NCBI GenBank assembly: GCA_036503065.1
Contig: DASXXM010000538.1
Coordinates: 1 to 17,069 of the forward strand
Length of the DNA: 17,069 nt
Origin: DATEPR01 sp036503065
GTDB lineage: Bacteria > Actinomycetota > Actinomycetes > Mycobacteriales > Pseudonocardiaceae
Direction of reading: 5' to 3'
Position 1 is the stretch's first letter, and each line of letters starts with the position of its first letter. Under the pieces are notes generated by a model, which was not told the origin of the DNA, searched no databases, and worked only from the letters and a program-made list of their open reading frames with translations. Below are positions 1 to 6,725 of this stretch, piece after piece. Position numbers and translations under genes: made by a program.

Positions 1-114
1 CAGCGGCGCGTTGCACTCCGCCACGTCGACGCCGTTGGCCCGCAGTCCTTCCGCGATGGTCGCGACTCTCGGGTGCATCGAGGTGTCGTAGGTGCCGAAC
101 ACTAGAACGCGCAT
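1..114 (-). CDS. Glycosyltransferase, N-terminal fragment (runs off left edge)
   Basis: Only the first 38 codons are in the window. The minus-strand reading from ATG 114 starts MRVLVFGTYD and continues with TSMHPRVATIAEGLRANG. This is the typical first beta-strand and helix of a GT-B fold glycosyltransferase: a hydrophobic strand, a G-T-Y-D turn, then HPR and a helix ending in LRxxG. Such enzymes transfer a sugar from a nucleotide-sugar donor. Donor and acceptor cannot be told from this fragment. It is divergently arranged with the LPG-synthase-like membrane protein at 176, and the pairing suggests a shared role in an envelope glycolipid or polysaccharide. A TAAGGT hexamer lies 9 nt upstream of the ATG and could be a -10 box. 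The rest of the gene is needed to confirm the family. Confidence 0.7.
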   Translation of the reverse strand, partial: MRVLVFGTYDTSMHPRVATIAEGLRANGVDVAECNAPL

Positions 115-175
115 GATGCGGGCACCTTACCTGCCGCGTGCGGTCGGTGACCGGCACCTCATCTACCCTTCCGGT

Positions 176-1144
176 ATGCCTGACCAGCCCGTCGTGGCGC
201 CACCCGCCGAGCAGGACGTGGTCGGCGCCACGGCCCGCCGGGTGCTCACCGGTCGGCCGGTGCGCTGGGGATTCGTCGCGGTGGCCGTGGGGTTGGGCGG
301 CTACGCGGTGGCGCGGCAGTGGTCCGCGGTACGGGCGGCGCTGGTCGACATCGGGCCGTTGGCGATCGTCGGCGCGTTGGCCGCCGTGTTGGTCGCGATG
401 TTGGCGTCGATGCAGGTGTGGCGGGTGTTGCTGGCCGCGCTCGGGTCGCCGTTGCCGGTGCGGGCGGCGGCGCGGGTGGTGTTCGTCGGGCAGCTCGGGA
501 AGTACCTGCCGGGGTCGGTGTGGCCGGTGTTGGCGCAGATGGAACTGGGCACGGCGCATCAGGTGCCGCGCCGCCGCTCGGCCACGGCGTCGGTGTTGAC
601 CATGCTCGTGTCGCTGCTCGGCGGGCTGCTCGCGGCGCTGGTCACGCTGCCGTTCGTGGCCGGTGCGACGCCCTACCGGTGGGCGTTCCTCGCCGCGCCG
701 GTGCTGTTGGCCGCGCTGCACCCGAAGGTGCTCAATCCGGTCCTGGATCGGTTGCTGCGCCTGGCGAAGCGGCCCGCGCTGGAGCAGCCGCTGACCGGGC
801 GGGCGATCGCGGTCGCGTTGGGCTGGTCGCTGGCGTCGTGGGTGCTCTACGGCGTGCAGATCTGGGTATGCGCGGCTCGGCTCGGGGTGGCCGACGGGCG
901 GCTCATGCTGTTGGCGGCCGGTGGGTTCGCGTTCGCGTGGAGCGTGGGGTTCATCGTGGTGTTCGCGCCTGCCGGGGCCGGGGTGCGGGACGTGTTGCTG
1001 GTCGCGGTGCTCGGCCCGGTGCTGGGTGTCGGTGGGGCGACCGCGATCGCGGTGGTGTCACGCATTCTGATGACGGTGGGCGACCTGGCGACGGCCGCGG
1101 TCGCGGCCTGGTCGGGCCGGGTGCTCAGCCGACCAGCGCGCTGA
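176..1144 (+). CDS. LPG-synthase-like (UPF0104/YbhN-type) integral membrane protein
   Basis: This is a 322-aa, very hydrophobic protein with about seven or eight predicted membrane segments. The loop RVVFVGQLGKYLPGSVWP (about residues 125-142) and the late segment with FAPAGAGVRDVLL are the conserved motifs of the lysylphosphatidylglycerol synthase transmembrane family. The C-terminal aminoacyl-transferase domain of MprF is absent, so this is a stand-alone membrane domain. In actinobacteria such proteins often accompany glycosyltransferases and are thought to act as flippases or membrane partners in glycolipid or polysaccharide synthesis. I chose ATG 176 because the upstream in-frame residues from position 92 are not hydrophobic and overlap the divergent gene. 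In addition, TACCCT (164-169) sits 6 nt before the ATG, as in a leaderless promoter. The 3' end overlaps the convergent lipoprotein gene by 20 bp. Confidence 0.8.
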   Translation: MPDQPVVAPPAEQDVVGATARRVLTGRPVRWGFVAVAVGLGGYAVARQWSAVRAALVDIGPLAIVGALAAVLVAMLASMQVWRVLLAALGSPLPVRAAARVVFVGQLGKYLPGSVWPVLAQMELGTAHQVPRRRSATASVLTMLVSLLGGLLAALVTLPFVAGATPYRWAFLAAPVLLAALHPKVLNPVLDRLLRLAKRPALEQPLTGRAIAVALGWSLASWVLYGVQIWVCAARLGVADGRLMLLAAGGFAFAWSVGFIVVFAPAGAGVRDVLLVAVLGPVLGVGGATAIAVVSRILMTVGDLATAAVAAWSGRVLSRPAR

Positions 1145-1658
1145 GCTGGTTCACCATGTCGGGGGTGACCGACAGCACCTTCTGGCCGTTGGTGACGATC
1201 GGGCAGCCGGTGACCGAGATCCGCACGTCGACCAGCCCCCCGCCGGTGTAGCCGAACACGATCAGGTCGATTCGGTCGGTGTTGTTCGGGCAGTTCGACG
1301 GCACGGGCAGCGGGGGTGCACCCGCGTTCAGCGCGCCCACGAGTGTGTTCAGTTGGAGCCCGGTGACCTCGGTGGTCCGGCCGCGGGCGCCCGGATGGGC
1401 GTCGTTGAGTCCGCCGTAGGCACACACGGTCGCGATGACCGGGCCCGCGGGTACCAGGGTCGCCGTCGACACAGTGGGGAAAGTGCTGGTGTCCGGTAGG
1501 GTGACGGGGCAGGTCGGTGCCGGTACGACCGATGACGGCGCGCCGGACACGACCTGAATGTCCGGGCCGCCGGGTTGGACCTGGTTCGCGCAGCCTGCCA
1601 TGGAAAGGGCCAGTACGCCCAGCACCGCAGATCGACCGGCTCGCCGCGGTCCACTCAT
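1125..1658 (-). CDS. Secreted lipoprotein of unknown function
   Basis: This 177-aa protein has a clear lipoprotein signal: Arg-rich n-region MSGPRRAGRS, hydrophobic core AVLGVLALSM, and lipobox MAGC with lipidated Cys23. The mature part is Pro/Ser/Thr-rich at first. It then folds into what looks like a small alpha/beta domain with further cysteines (PTCPVTLP, ATVCAYGG, SNCPNN, TGCPIV) that could pair as disulfides. The late motif IDLIVFGYTGGGLVDVRIS resembles secreted actinomycete hypothetical proteins, but I cannot name a family or function. ATG 1658 is chosen over the longer in-frame start at 1733 because AAGGAC lies about 8 nt upstream and the signal peptide begins there. The gene is convergent with the membrane protein on its left and divergent from the desaturase on its right. 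Confidence 0.75.
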   Translation of the reverse strand: MSGPRRAGRSAVLGVLALSMAGCANQVQPGGPDIQVVSGAPSSVVPAPTCPVTLPDTSTFPTVSTATLVPAGPVIATVCAYGGLNDAHPGARGRTTEVTGLQLNTLVGALNAGAPPLPVPSNCPNNTDRIDLIVFGYTGGGLVDVRISVTGCPIVTNGQKVLSVTPDMVNQLSALVG

Positions 1659-1747
1659 CGCTTCGTCCTTTCGTCCCCTTGTCCCCGGGACGTAACGGAC
1701 TTGGCCGGGCGTTGCACCGCGCTTCGCGTTCACACGGCCAACATGCC

Positions 1748-1770
1748 AATTCCTACATGATGTAGGAGTT
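1748..1770. promoter_or_regulatory. 23-bp palindromic operator candidate upstream of desaturase
   Basis: Two 11-bp arms, AATTCCTACAT and ATGTAGGAGTT, flank a single central G. Ten of eleven positions are complementary, and the inner 7 bp (CCTACAT/ATGTAGG) are perfect. It lies 52 bp before the desaturase ATG and about 90 bp before the divergent lipoprotein start, the usual place for a repressor site. The size and symmetry fit a TetR-type dimer site. TetR repressors commonly control bacterial desaturases, but the cognate regulator is not in this window. Confidence 0.55.
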
Positions 1771-1822
1771 TCGCGGTGGCGCGTCCACCGACCAACCCAA
1801 TGGATGACGAGGTGCCAGCCGC

Positions 1823-2779
1823 ATGACAGAAACCGACCAACTGACCGCGCCGAACGAGGCGGGGTCGGATACGAAGCCAGTGCTCAGCGGCCGACGCACC
1901 ATGCCGGAGCACGTGTTGGTGCAGGTGTTCGTGGTGGTGCCGCTGCTGGCACTGCTCGCCGCCATCCCGCTGGCCTGGGGATGGGGACTGTCCTGGACCG
2001 ATGTCGGCCTCGCGGTCGGTTTCTACTTCCTGTCCGGTCTCGGCGTGACCGTCGGCTTCCACCGACTGTTCACGCACGGCGCGTTCCGCGCGAACAAGCC
2101 GCTGCGGATCGCGCTCGCGATCGCCGGCAGCCTGGCCATGGAGGGTCCGGTCATCGACTGGGTCGCCGACCACCGCCGCCACCACGCCTTCGCCGACCGG
2201 GACGGCGACCCGCACTCGCCGTGGCGCTTCGGCACGTCGGCGGGCGCTGTCGCGCGGGGCTTCCTGCACGCGCACGTCGGCTGGCTGTTCGACCGCAACC
2301 GCACCAACGCCGAGCGCTTCGCGCCGGACCTGCTGGCCGATTCGGGCATCCAGACGGTGAGCAACTCGTTCATGTGGTGGTGCGTGGTGAGCCTCGGCAC
2401 GCCCGCGCTGCTCGGCGGCCTGATCACCTGGTCGTGGTGGGGCGCGGTGACCGCGCTGTTCTGGGCCGGCCTGGTCCGGGTCGCCGTCCTGCACCACGTG
2501 ACGTGGTCCATCAACTCGATCTGTCACATGGTCGGCAGCCGCCCGTTCGCGGCACGCGACCGCTCTGCCAACTTCTGGCCGCTGGCGATCCTGTCCTTCG
2601 GCGAGTCGTGGCACAACCTGCACCACGCCGACCCGACCTGCGCCCGGCACGGCGTGCTGCGTGGCCAGGTGGACATTTCGGCCCGGCTGATCAGGTGGTT
2701 CGAGCAGGTGGGCTGGGTCTGGAACGTGCGGTGGCCGACGCCGCAACGGCTGGCCAGGATGGCCGTCGTCAACCAGTAA
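1823..2779 (+). CDS. Membrane fatty acyl-CoA desaturase (delta-9 type)
   Basis: This 318-aa protein is of the usual length for the non-haem di-iron acyl-CoA desaturases that introduce a double bond into saturated acyl chains and so control membrane fluidity. The three histidine boxes are intact: HRLFTH (residues 80-85, HX4H), HRRHH (117-121, HX2HH) and HNLHH (264-268, HX2HH). Additional conserved histidines appear in VLHHVTWSIN (near 224-231). Hydrophobic segments lie around residues 33-75, 95-110 and 180-225. ATG 1823 is preceded by GAGGTG (1809-1814) at good spacing. The gene stands alone: a palindromic operator candidate is upstream and an intrinsic terminator lies 12 nt after the stop. 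An electron donor (ferredoxin, or an oxidoreductase as in mycobacterial DesA3 systems) must be encoded elsewhere. Confidence 0.92.
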   Translation: MTETDQLTAPNEAGSDTKPVLSGRRTMPEHVLVQVFVVVPLLALLAAIPLAWGWGLSWTDVGLAVGFYFLSGLGVTVGFHRLFTHGAFRANKPLRIALAIAGSLAMEGPVIDWVADHRRHHAFADRDGDPHSPWRFGTSAGAVARGFLHAHVGWLFDRNRTNAERFAPDLLADSGIQTVSNSFMWWCVVSLGTPALLGGLITWSWWGAVTALFWAGLVRVAVLHHVTWSINSICHMVGSRPFAARDRSANFWPLAILSFGESWHNLHHADPTCARHGVLRGQVDISARLIRWFEQVGWVWNVRWPTPQRLARMAVVNQ

Positions 2780-2790
2780 CAGTTCCCCGG

Positions 2791-2824
2791 GTCCTGGAAT
2801 AGCCGGGTACCAGGACAACTTTTT
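2791..2824 (+). terminator. Rho-independent terminator of the desaturase gene
   Basis: A 7-bp stem, GTCCTGG (2791-2797) paired with CCAGGAC (2810-2816), has a 12-nt loop and is followed at once by AAC and five T residues (2820-2824). It begins 12 nt after the desaturase stop codon. T-tract terminators are not frequent in such GC-rich genomes, so this one is fairly convincing. Confidence 0.65.
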
Positions 2825-2868
2825 CGACACGCACTGGGCCCCGTCACTCGATTGGCCGAATGGCGATT

Positions 2869-2908
2869 TACACTTCCCCCAGCAGTTACCACCACACGCC
2901 TGCTGGGG
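2869..2908 (+). promoter_or_regulatory. Putative lsr2 -10 box and leader hairpin
   Basis: TACACT (2869-2874) fits the actinobacterial -10 pattern TAnnnT, though no good -35 box is seen at 16-18 bp. Immediately downstream, a perfect 9-bp inverted repeat (CCCCAGCAG at 2877-2885, CTGCTGGGG at 2900-2908) with a 14-nt spacer would lie at the very 5' end of the transcript. It could be an RNA hairpin or a protein-binding operator. About 40 nt separate it from the lsr2 ATG. Confidence 0.4.
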
Positions 2909-2951
2909 CTGCCGCCGGCGTTCCGCACACGAGAAAGACGCAAGGAATCCC

Positions 2952-3332
2952 ATGGCCCAGAAAGTTCTAGTCCAGTTGGTCGATGACCTGGACGGTACGT
3001 CCAGCACCGACATTGCCACCGTCACCTTCGGTCTGGACGGCGTGTCCTACGAGATCGACCTCACCAAGGGCAATGCCACCAACCTGCGGGAGCACCTTTC
3101 CGAGTTCATCGCGTCCGCCCGCAGGACCGGTGGCCGGGTCAAGCGGGGTGGCGCCGCCACCGCGGGTGGTTCGACCGGCAGCGGCCGCAACCGCGAGCAG
3201 ACCCAGGCCATCCGGGAATGGGCCAAGAAGAACGGCCACGAGGTGTCCGACCGGGGACGTATCCCGGCCGCGGTCATCCAGGCATTCGAAGCCGCCCAGG
3301 CATCGCCCGGCAAAGGACGCAAGGGCAAGTAG
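2952..3332 (+). CDS. lsr2: Lsr2 nucleoid-associated protein (xenogeneic silencer)
   Basis: This 126-aa protein is close to the usual Lsr2 length of about 110 aa. The N-terminal half (residues 1-57: MAQKVLVQLVDDLDG, then FGLDGVSYEIDLTKG) is the Lsr2 oligomerisation domain. A Gly/Ser-rich linker (66-80) follows. The C-terminal part, IREWAKKNGHEVSDRGRIP (88-105), is the DNA-binding domain with the diagnostic AT-hook-like RGR (101-103). The tail KGRKGK is basic. Lsr2 bridges AT-rich, minor-groove-accessible DNA and silences horizontally acquired genes, an H-NS analogue. AAGGAA (2942-2947) precedes the ATG as ribosome binding site. Actinomycetes often carry several paralogues, so it may not be the housekeeping copy. 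It ends against the palindrome that separates it from the convergent CHAT gene. Confidence 0.95.
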   Translation: MAQKVLVQLVDDLDGTSSTDIATVTFGLDGVSYEIDLTKGNATNLREHLSEFIASARRTGGRVKRGGAATAGGSTGSGRNREQTQAIREWAKKNGHEVSDRGRIPAAVIQAFEAAQASPGKGRKGK

Positions 3333-3338
3333 ACAATT

Positions 3339-3430
3339 TTATTTGTCGGTAGCGGTACCCCGGTATGCGGGTCGCGCCATCACACCGTTGATGGTTCGGC
3401 CCGCATACCATTTCATTAGCCGACAGTTAA
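3339..3430. repeat. 92-bp imperfect palindrome between lsr2 and the CHAT gene
   Basis: Nested inverted repeats share nearly one centre (about 3385). The outer arms are TTATTTGTCGG (3339-3349) and CCGACAGTTAA (3420-3430), 9 of 11 complementary. The middle arms are GGTATGCGGG (3362-3371) and CCCGCATACC (3400-3409), perfect. The inner arms are CCATCA (3377-3382) and TGATGG (3389-3394), perfect. The middle and inner arms plus their junction give an almost continuous 21-bp stem (one mismatch, two G-T pairs) with a 6-nt loop. It may act as a bidirectional terminator for the convergent genes. Its length and nested terminal arms would also fit a small palindromic or MITE-like element. It is lower in GC than its flanks. 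Confidence 0.7.
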
Positions 3431-3448
3431 AGTAGGCCGGGCGCCAGG

Positions 3449-6016
3449 TCAGCTCCCGAAACATACGAACGGGATCAGTGGTCCGTCGCGGGTGCAGTCG
3501 GCCAGCGCTCGTGCTGCTGGCGCGCCATTCGCCAATGCCCGGTGATAGGCGTACATCACGTCGGGCACCCGGTCGTCGCGGACCCGGCCGACGCTGGACA
3601 CGACGTTTCGCGTGCCGCTGTACAGCAGGGCGGCGGTGAAGCCCAGTATCTCGTCGCCGGTGCGCACCACCATCCGGCCGACGTCGCACGAGGACAGGAC
3701 GACGTGGTCCGGCGTGGCGCCCAACTGCTGGATGTCGTAGGCCATCAGCGGGCCGTCGGCCAGGTCCAGCCGGGAGAAGAGCACGTTCTCCTGCTCGTGG
3801 TGGCCGTGCGCGGCGACGTGCGCCACCGGCCGGCCTGCCAGTTCGGGCAGGGCGGCCGACACGGTCGCGGCCGGTCCGGTGAGGATCGTGCTGGCCGGGT
3901 AGATGCTGGCGATCGCGGTGACCTCGGCGTGCGAATGGGCCAGGTCCGGGCCTGCGATCAGCAGCGGCGGGCCCGGCCGAGTCGCGGGCCTGTACTGTCC
4001 GTGCAGCCACTCGGTGGCCGACGGCGCCACGGTCACCGGGCGGCCGCGCAGGTCGGGCAGGAGGCCCCACGGCATGCCGGACAGCGTGTCGGTCGGCACC
4101 ACCACGAGATCCCGGTCGCCGATGTGCCGGCGCATCGGGCCCAACAGTGCCGCGGTGAGCAGATCGAGCTGGCGCCGCACGGAGAACCGGACCACCTGGT
4201 CCAACTCGGCCCGCAGGGCCCGGCCGCAGAGCGCGTCCAGGTCGCTGTGCAGGCGGCCGACCGACTCGGCCACGGCCGGCCAGTCCGCGAGGCCGTACAG
4301 CGTGGCACGACCGTTCGCGACCAGGATGGCCAGCAACCGGTCGCGGTGCACCAGGTAGCTGATCATCGTGGTGTCGCGGGCGGCCAGTTCGGCGGCGACC
4401 GCGCCGAACTCGGCGGCCGCGTGGCGCCTGCCGGCACCGTCGGCCTGCCAGCCGCGGGCCCGGATCGTCCTGGCCAGTTCGGCGCAGCGGCGCCGGGCCA
4501 CCGGATCGGTGCGGCCGGCCAGTTCGGCCTGGCGGACCACGCGATCCAGTTGGCGCAGTTCGGCGACCGCGTCCAGGGTGGCCGGATCGGCAGGCGGACG
4601 GACCGGCCGCAGCCCGAACGCCTGCGCGCGGGAGCGCTCCAACCACCGGAACACCTGGGCCGGCACAGGTCGGGACAACGCCTCGGCCAGGCCGATCGCG
4701 GCCAGTTCCGCGCCGAGCCCGGTGGTGCCGGTCTGCAGGTCGACGCTGCCGAACCGGCCACGATGCTCGCCCAGCAGCGCGAGCCCGGCCCTGACCTGCC
4801 GGAACACCTGGTCACGCCGGCCGGTGGCGCGACCGAGTTCGGCCATGGCCAGCGCGCGCAGCAACCGCGTGTCCAGCAGGGCGTGCGATCCCGGCCGACC
4901 GCGTAGCGCGGTGGCCGCATCGGCCAGTGGGGTGCCGGCACGGGAGTCCGACCGGCCGCCCGGCTCGGTCCGCGGGCCCAACCCGATTCTGGCTCGCGCG
5001 GCCAGGATCGCGGCCGCTTCCGCGTCGTTGGCGAGGCCCAGTTCGGCCAGCCGGCCTGCGACCTGATCGGCCCGCGCGACGAACTTCGCAGTGCGGTGGC
5101 GTTGTGGCGGAAACTCGGCACGCAGCCGGGCGAGCAGTGCCACGGCGGCCCAGGTTTCGTTGCCGCGCCGATGAAAGCGCCGCTCGGCCCGCCGTGCCCA
5201 GAGCCGGGCGGCGGCCCGGTCGCCGACGGCGTGCGCGGCCTGGGCGCGAACCAGTTCCGCCTCGCCGTACTCCTGGGTGAGCCGCTGGCCACGGAAGAGA
5301 GCCAGCGCGTTGTCCAGTTCGGTCACCGCCTCGGTGCACAGCCCCGCGGCGAGCAGCACCCGCGCCCGGTCGACGGCGACCACCGGTAACAATTGCTCGG
5401 CATGCACGGCGAACCCGGCCCGCGCGGCCTCCAGGTCGCGCAGCGCGCCGGGGATGTCGCCGGCCAGCAGGGCGCAGTAGCCGCGGTTGTGCATCACCTT
5501 GGCCAGCAACCGATCCATGCCGCGATCCCGCGCGATCGGCTGGCAGCGGTCCAGATCGGCCGTGGCCAGCCGGACGCGACCGGCGATCTGGTGCAGCATG
5601 GCCCGATTCAGCAGCGTCCTGGCGAGCACCTCGCCGTCCAACAGCGGGATCGCCCTGTCCATCGCGGCGAGGCCCTCGGCGAGCCTGCCGACGAGCAGCA
5701 ACAGCAGCCCACGTTGTTGCAGCAGCAGGCCGCGGTCGGCCGGGGCGACCAGGCGCTGTGCCTCGTCCAGCAGGGCGAGGCCCGCGTCCGGCCTGCCGCG
5801 CTGGATCTCCACCGGGGCCAGGCTGATCAGGATGCGTGCGGTCAGGGCAGCATCGGTCGGTTCGTCCGGCCAGCCCAGCAGCCGCAGGCCGGTGCGCAGC
5901 AGGCGGCCACCGGAACCGATGCGGCCCACGTTGATCGCGCCGATGCCGCGCTCGTGCAGCTCCCGGACCCTGGCCGGCACCCTGTCCAGCACGGACGGCA
6001 GCACCTGACCGGGCAT
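3449..6016 (-). CDS. TPR-CHAT caspase-like protease
   Basis: This 855-aa protein has a two-part layout. Residues about 20-330 are Leu/Ala-rich helical repeats of the TPR type (for example AGDIPGALRDLEAARAGF and AVGDRAAARLWARRAERRF). A further helical region runs to about 520, and a C-terminal CHAT domain covers about 560-855. CHAT is a caspase-fold cysteine protease domain. The catalytic pair is visible as His737 in HVAAHGHH and Cys777 in VLSSCDVG, 40 residues apart as in the family. FTAALLYSGTRNVVSS and the terminal PFVCFG are also typical. There is no signal peptide, so it should be cytosolic. ATG 6016 has GGAGG 4 nt upstream. A perfect SOS box lies 65 bp upstream, so LexA control is likely. 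It follows an S8 protease, sigma factor and beta-sandwich gene on the same strand. The trigger and substrate are unknown. Confidence 0.9.
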   Translation of the reverse strand: MPGQVLPSVLDRVPARVRELHERGIGAINVGRIGSGGRLLRTGLRLLGWPDEPTDAALTARILISLAPVEIQRGRPDAGLALLDEAQRLVAPADRGLLLQQRGLLLLLVGRLAEGLAAMDRAIPLLDGEVLARTLLNRAMLHQIAGRVRLATADLDRCQPIARDRGMDRLLAKVMHNRGYCALLAGDIPGALRDLEAARAGFAVHAEQLLPVVAVDRARVLLAAGLCTEAVTELDNALALFRGQRLTQEYGEAELVRAQAAHAVGDRAAARLWARRAERRFHRRGNETWAAVALLARLRAEFPPQRHRTAKFVARADQVAGRLAELGLANDAEAAAILAARARIGLGPRTEPGGRSDSRAGTPLADAATALRGRPGSHALLDTRLLRALAMAELGRATGRRDQVFRQVRAGLALLGEHRGRFGSVDLQTGTTGLGAELAAIGLAEALSRPVPAQVFRWLERSRAQAFGLRPVRPPADPATLDAVAELRQLDRVVRQAELAGRTDPVARRRCAELARTIRARGWQADGAGRRHAAAEFGAVAAELAARDTTMISYLVHRDRLLAILVANGRATLYGLADWPAVAESVGRLHSDLDALCGRALRAELDQVVRFSVRRQLDLLTAALLGPMRRHIGDRDLVVVPTDTLSGMPWGLLPDLRGRPVTVAPSATEWLHGQYRPATRPGPPLLIAGPDLAHSHAEVTAIASIYPASTILTGPAATVSAALPELAGRPVAHVAAHGHHEQENVLFSRLDLADGPLMAYDIQQLGATPDHVVLSSCDVGRMVVRTGDEILGFTAALLYSGTRNVVSSVGRVRDDRVPDVMYAYHRALANGAPAARALADCTRDGPLIPFVCFGS

Positions 6017-6080
6017 CGGGCCTCCGGACCGCTCGCGGGCACTACGTCCTGAGTCTCACCCATTCGTGATCTTGCCACCA

Positions 6081-6096
6081 TCGAACACATGTTCGA
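6081..6096. promoter_or_regulatory. LexA SOS box upstream of the CHAT gene
   Basis: TCGAAC-ACAT-GTTCGA is a perfect match to the actinobacterial LexA site TCGAAC-N4-GTTCGA. It is symmetric through 7 bp per arm. It lies 65 bp upstream of the CHAT ATG (6016) in a 190-bp intergenic region. On the minus strand a weak -10-like CAAGAT (6074-6069) lies 16 nt after the first half-site, so LexA would cover the -35 region. No other complete site was noticed in the window. Twelve fixed bases matching by chance in 17 kb is unlikely. Confidence 0.8.
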
Positions 6097-6109
6097 GGAT
6101 GGAGCCATG

Positions 6110-6220
6110 CGACTACACAGCAACTCTCACAGCACCCGTAACTCTCACAACAGAACCTCTCACAGCAGAACGGAGTCTCACAGCACAACGTGTCACAGCA
6201 CAACGTCTCACAACACAATG
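6110..6220. repeat. Short tandem-repeat array, six 10-bp cores at 15/18-bp spacing
   Basis: The core TCTCACARCA (one copy TGTCACAGCA) occurs at 6125, 6143, 6158, 6176, 6191 and 6206, with a degenerate ACACAGCA before them. Spacings are 18, 15, 18, 15 and 15 bp, all multiples of three. On the minus strand every core reads YTG TGA in one frame. That frame is the one in which the upstream 170-aa gene ends: its own stop (6208-6210) is the TGA of the first copy. The array fills most of the space between that stop and the SOS box of the CHAT gene. It could be a set of protein-binding direct repeats or a slippage product of the gene's 3' end. Confidence 0.8.
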
Positions 6221-6720
6221 GACGGCGTGGTGACCGTGCGGCCCCGGCCGCCGGGCACTGTGTCGTCAGGCACCGTGCCGGTTGGACGGACCACCAGTTG
6301 CGCCATGCCGGGCGCGATCCCGTCCAGTGCGAACCGGCCGCCGTCGTCGGACGCGGTGGTCAGTGAGCCGGCCGTGGTGCGCAGTTCGATCGGGTGGGTG
6401 GCAGGCGGGGTGAGCCAGCCGTCCACCCGGACCGTGCCGTTCCGGTTCAGGTCGATCTTGATCATGATGGTGAGGGAGTCGCTGTCGAACGTGATCAGGC
6501 GGCTCTGTTCCTCGCCGCGCGCCACCTCGAACCGCATCCGCTCGGTCAGGCGCAGTACCTCGAAGTCGGCCGACTCCAGGTCCATCGCGAACCGGATCTG
6601 GTCCACCAGGGTCGGTGGCACCGGGTCCAGCGCGTCCCACAGCGACCGCACTCCCGCCAGTATCCGAGCGTCCAGCTCGTCAAGGGGCTCGCCGGCCGAT
6701 CGGGCTTCCACGGAGTCCAT
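6208..6720 (-). CDS. Carboxypeptidase-regulatory-like beta-sandwich protein of the CHAT/S8 locus
   Basis: This 170-aa cytosolic protein has an N-terminal helical part (about residues 12-65) containing SLWDALDPVPPTLVDQIRFA. A beta-rich part follows (about 72-148) ending in DDGGRFALDGIAPGMAQLVVRP, the signature of carboxypeptidase regulatory-like or prealbumin-like sandwich domains. It has no signal peptide or membrane segment. Its start lies 5 bp after the sigma factor stop, and GGTGG near the sigma gene end serves as ribosome binding site, so the two are probably translated together. I infer that it modulates the sigma factor, as an unusual anti-sigma factor or sensor, or is a target of the neighbouring proteases. 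No direct evidence for this is in the sequence. Its stop codon lies inside the first unit of a tandem repeat that copies the stop. Confidence 0.7.
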   Translation of the reverse strand: MDSVEARSAGEPLDELDARILAGVRSLWDALDPVPPTLVDQIRFAMDLESADFEVLRLTERMRFEVARGEEQSRLITFDSDSLTIMIKIDLNRNGTVRVDGWLTPPATHPIELRTTAGSLTTASDDGGRFALDGIAPGMAQLVVRPTGTVPDDTVPGGRGRTVTTPSIVL

Positions 6721-6725
6721 CGCGC

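Noticed and set aside
1125..1144. 20-bp overlap of convergent genes as a sign of frameshift
   Set aside because: Both proteins end naturally within their families' usual form. Short tail-to-tail overlaps are common in compact actinobacterial genomes.
3343..3366. TTGTCGGTA resembling the RecA-independent DNA-damage promoter motif (TTGTCRGTG-N8-TAnnnT)
   Set aside because: The ninth base mismatches and no TAnnnT occurs at the required spacing. The bases are explained by the outer arm of the palindrome.
3542..4906. Long plus-strand open frame opposite the CHAT gene
   Set aside because: Its composition (Gln/Arg/Gly/His-rich, no domain) is that of the mirror frame of a GC-rich gene. The minus strand encodes the recognisable TPR-CHAT protein.
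6110..6220. CRISPR-like array
   Set aside because: The cores are only 10 bp with 5-8 bp between them, far below CRISPR repeat and spacer lengths, and no cas gene is present.
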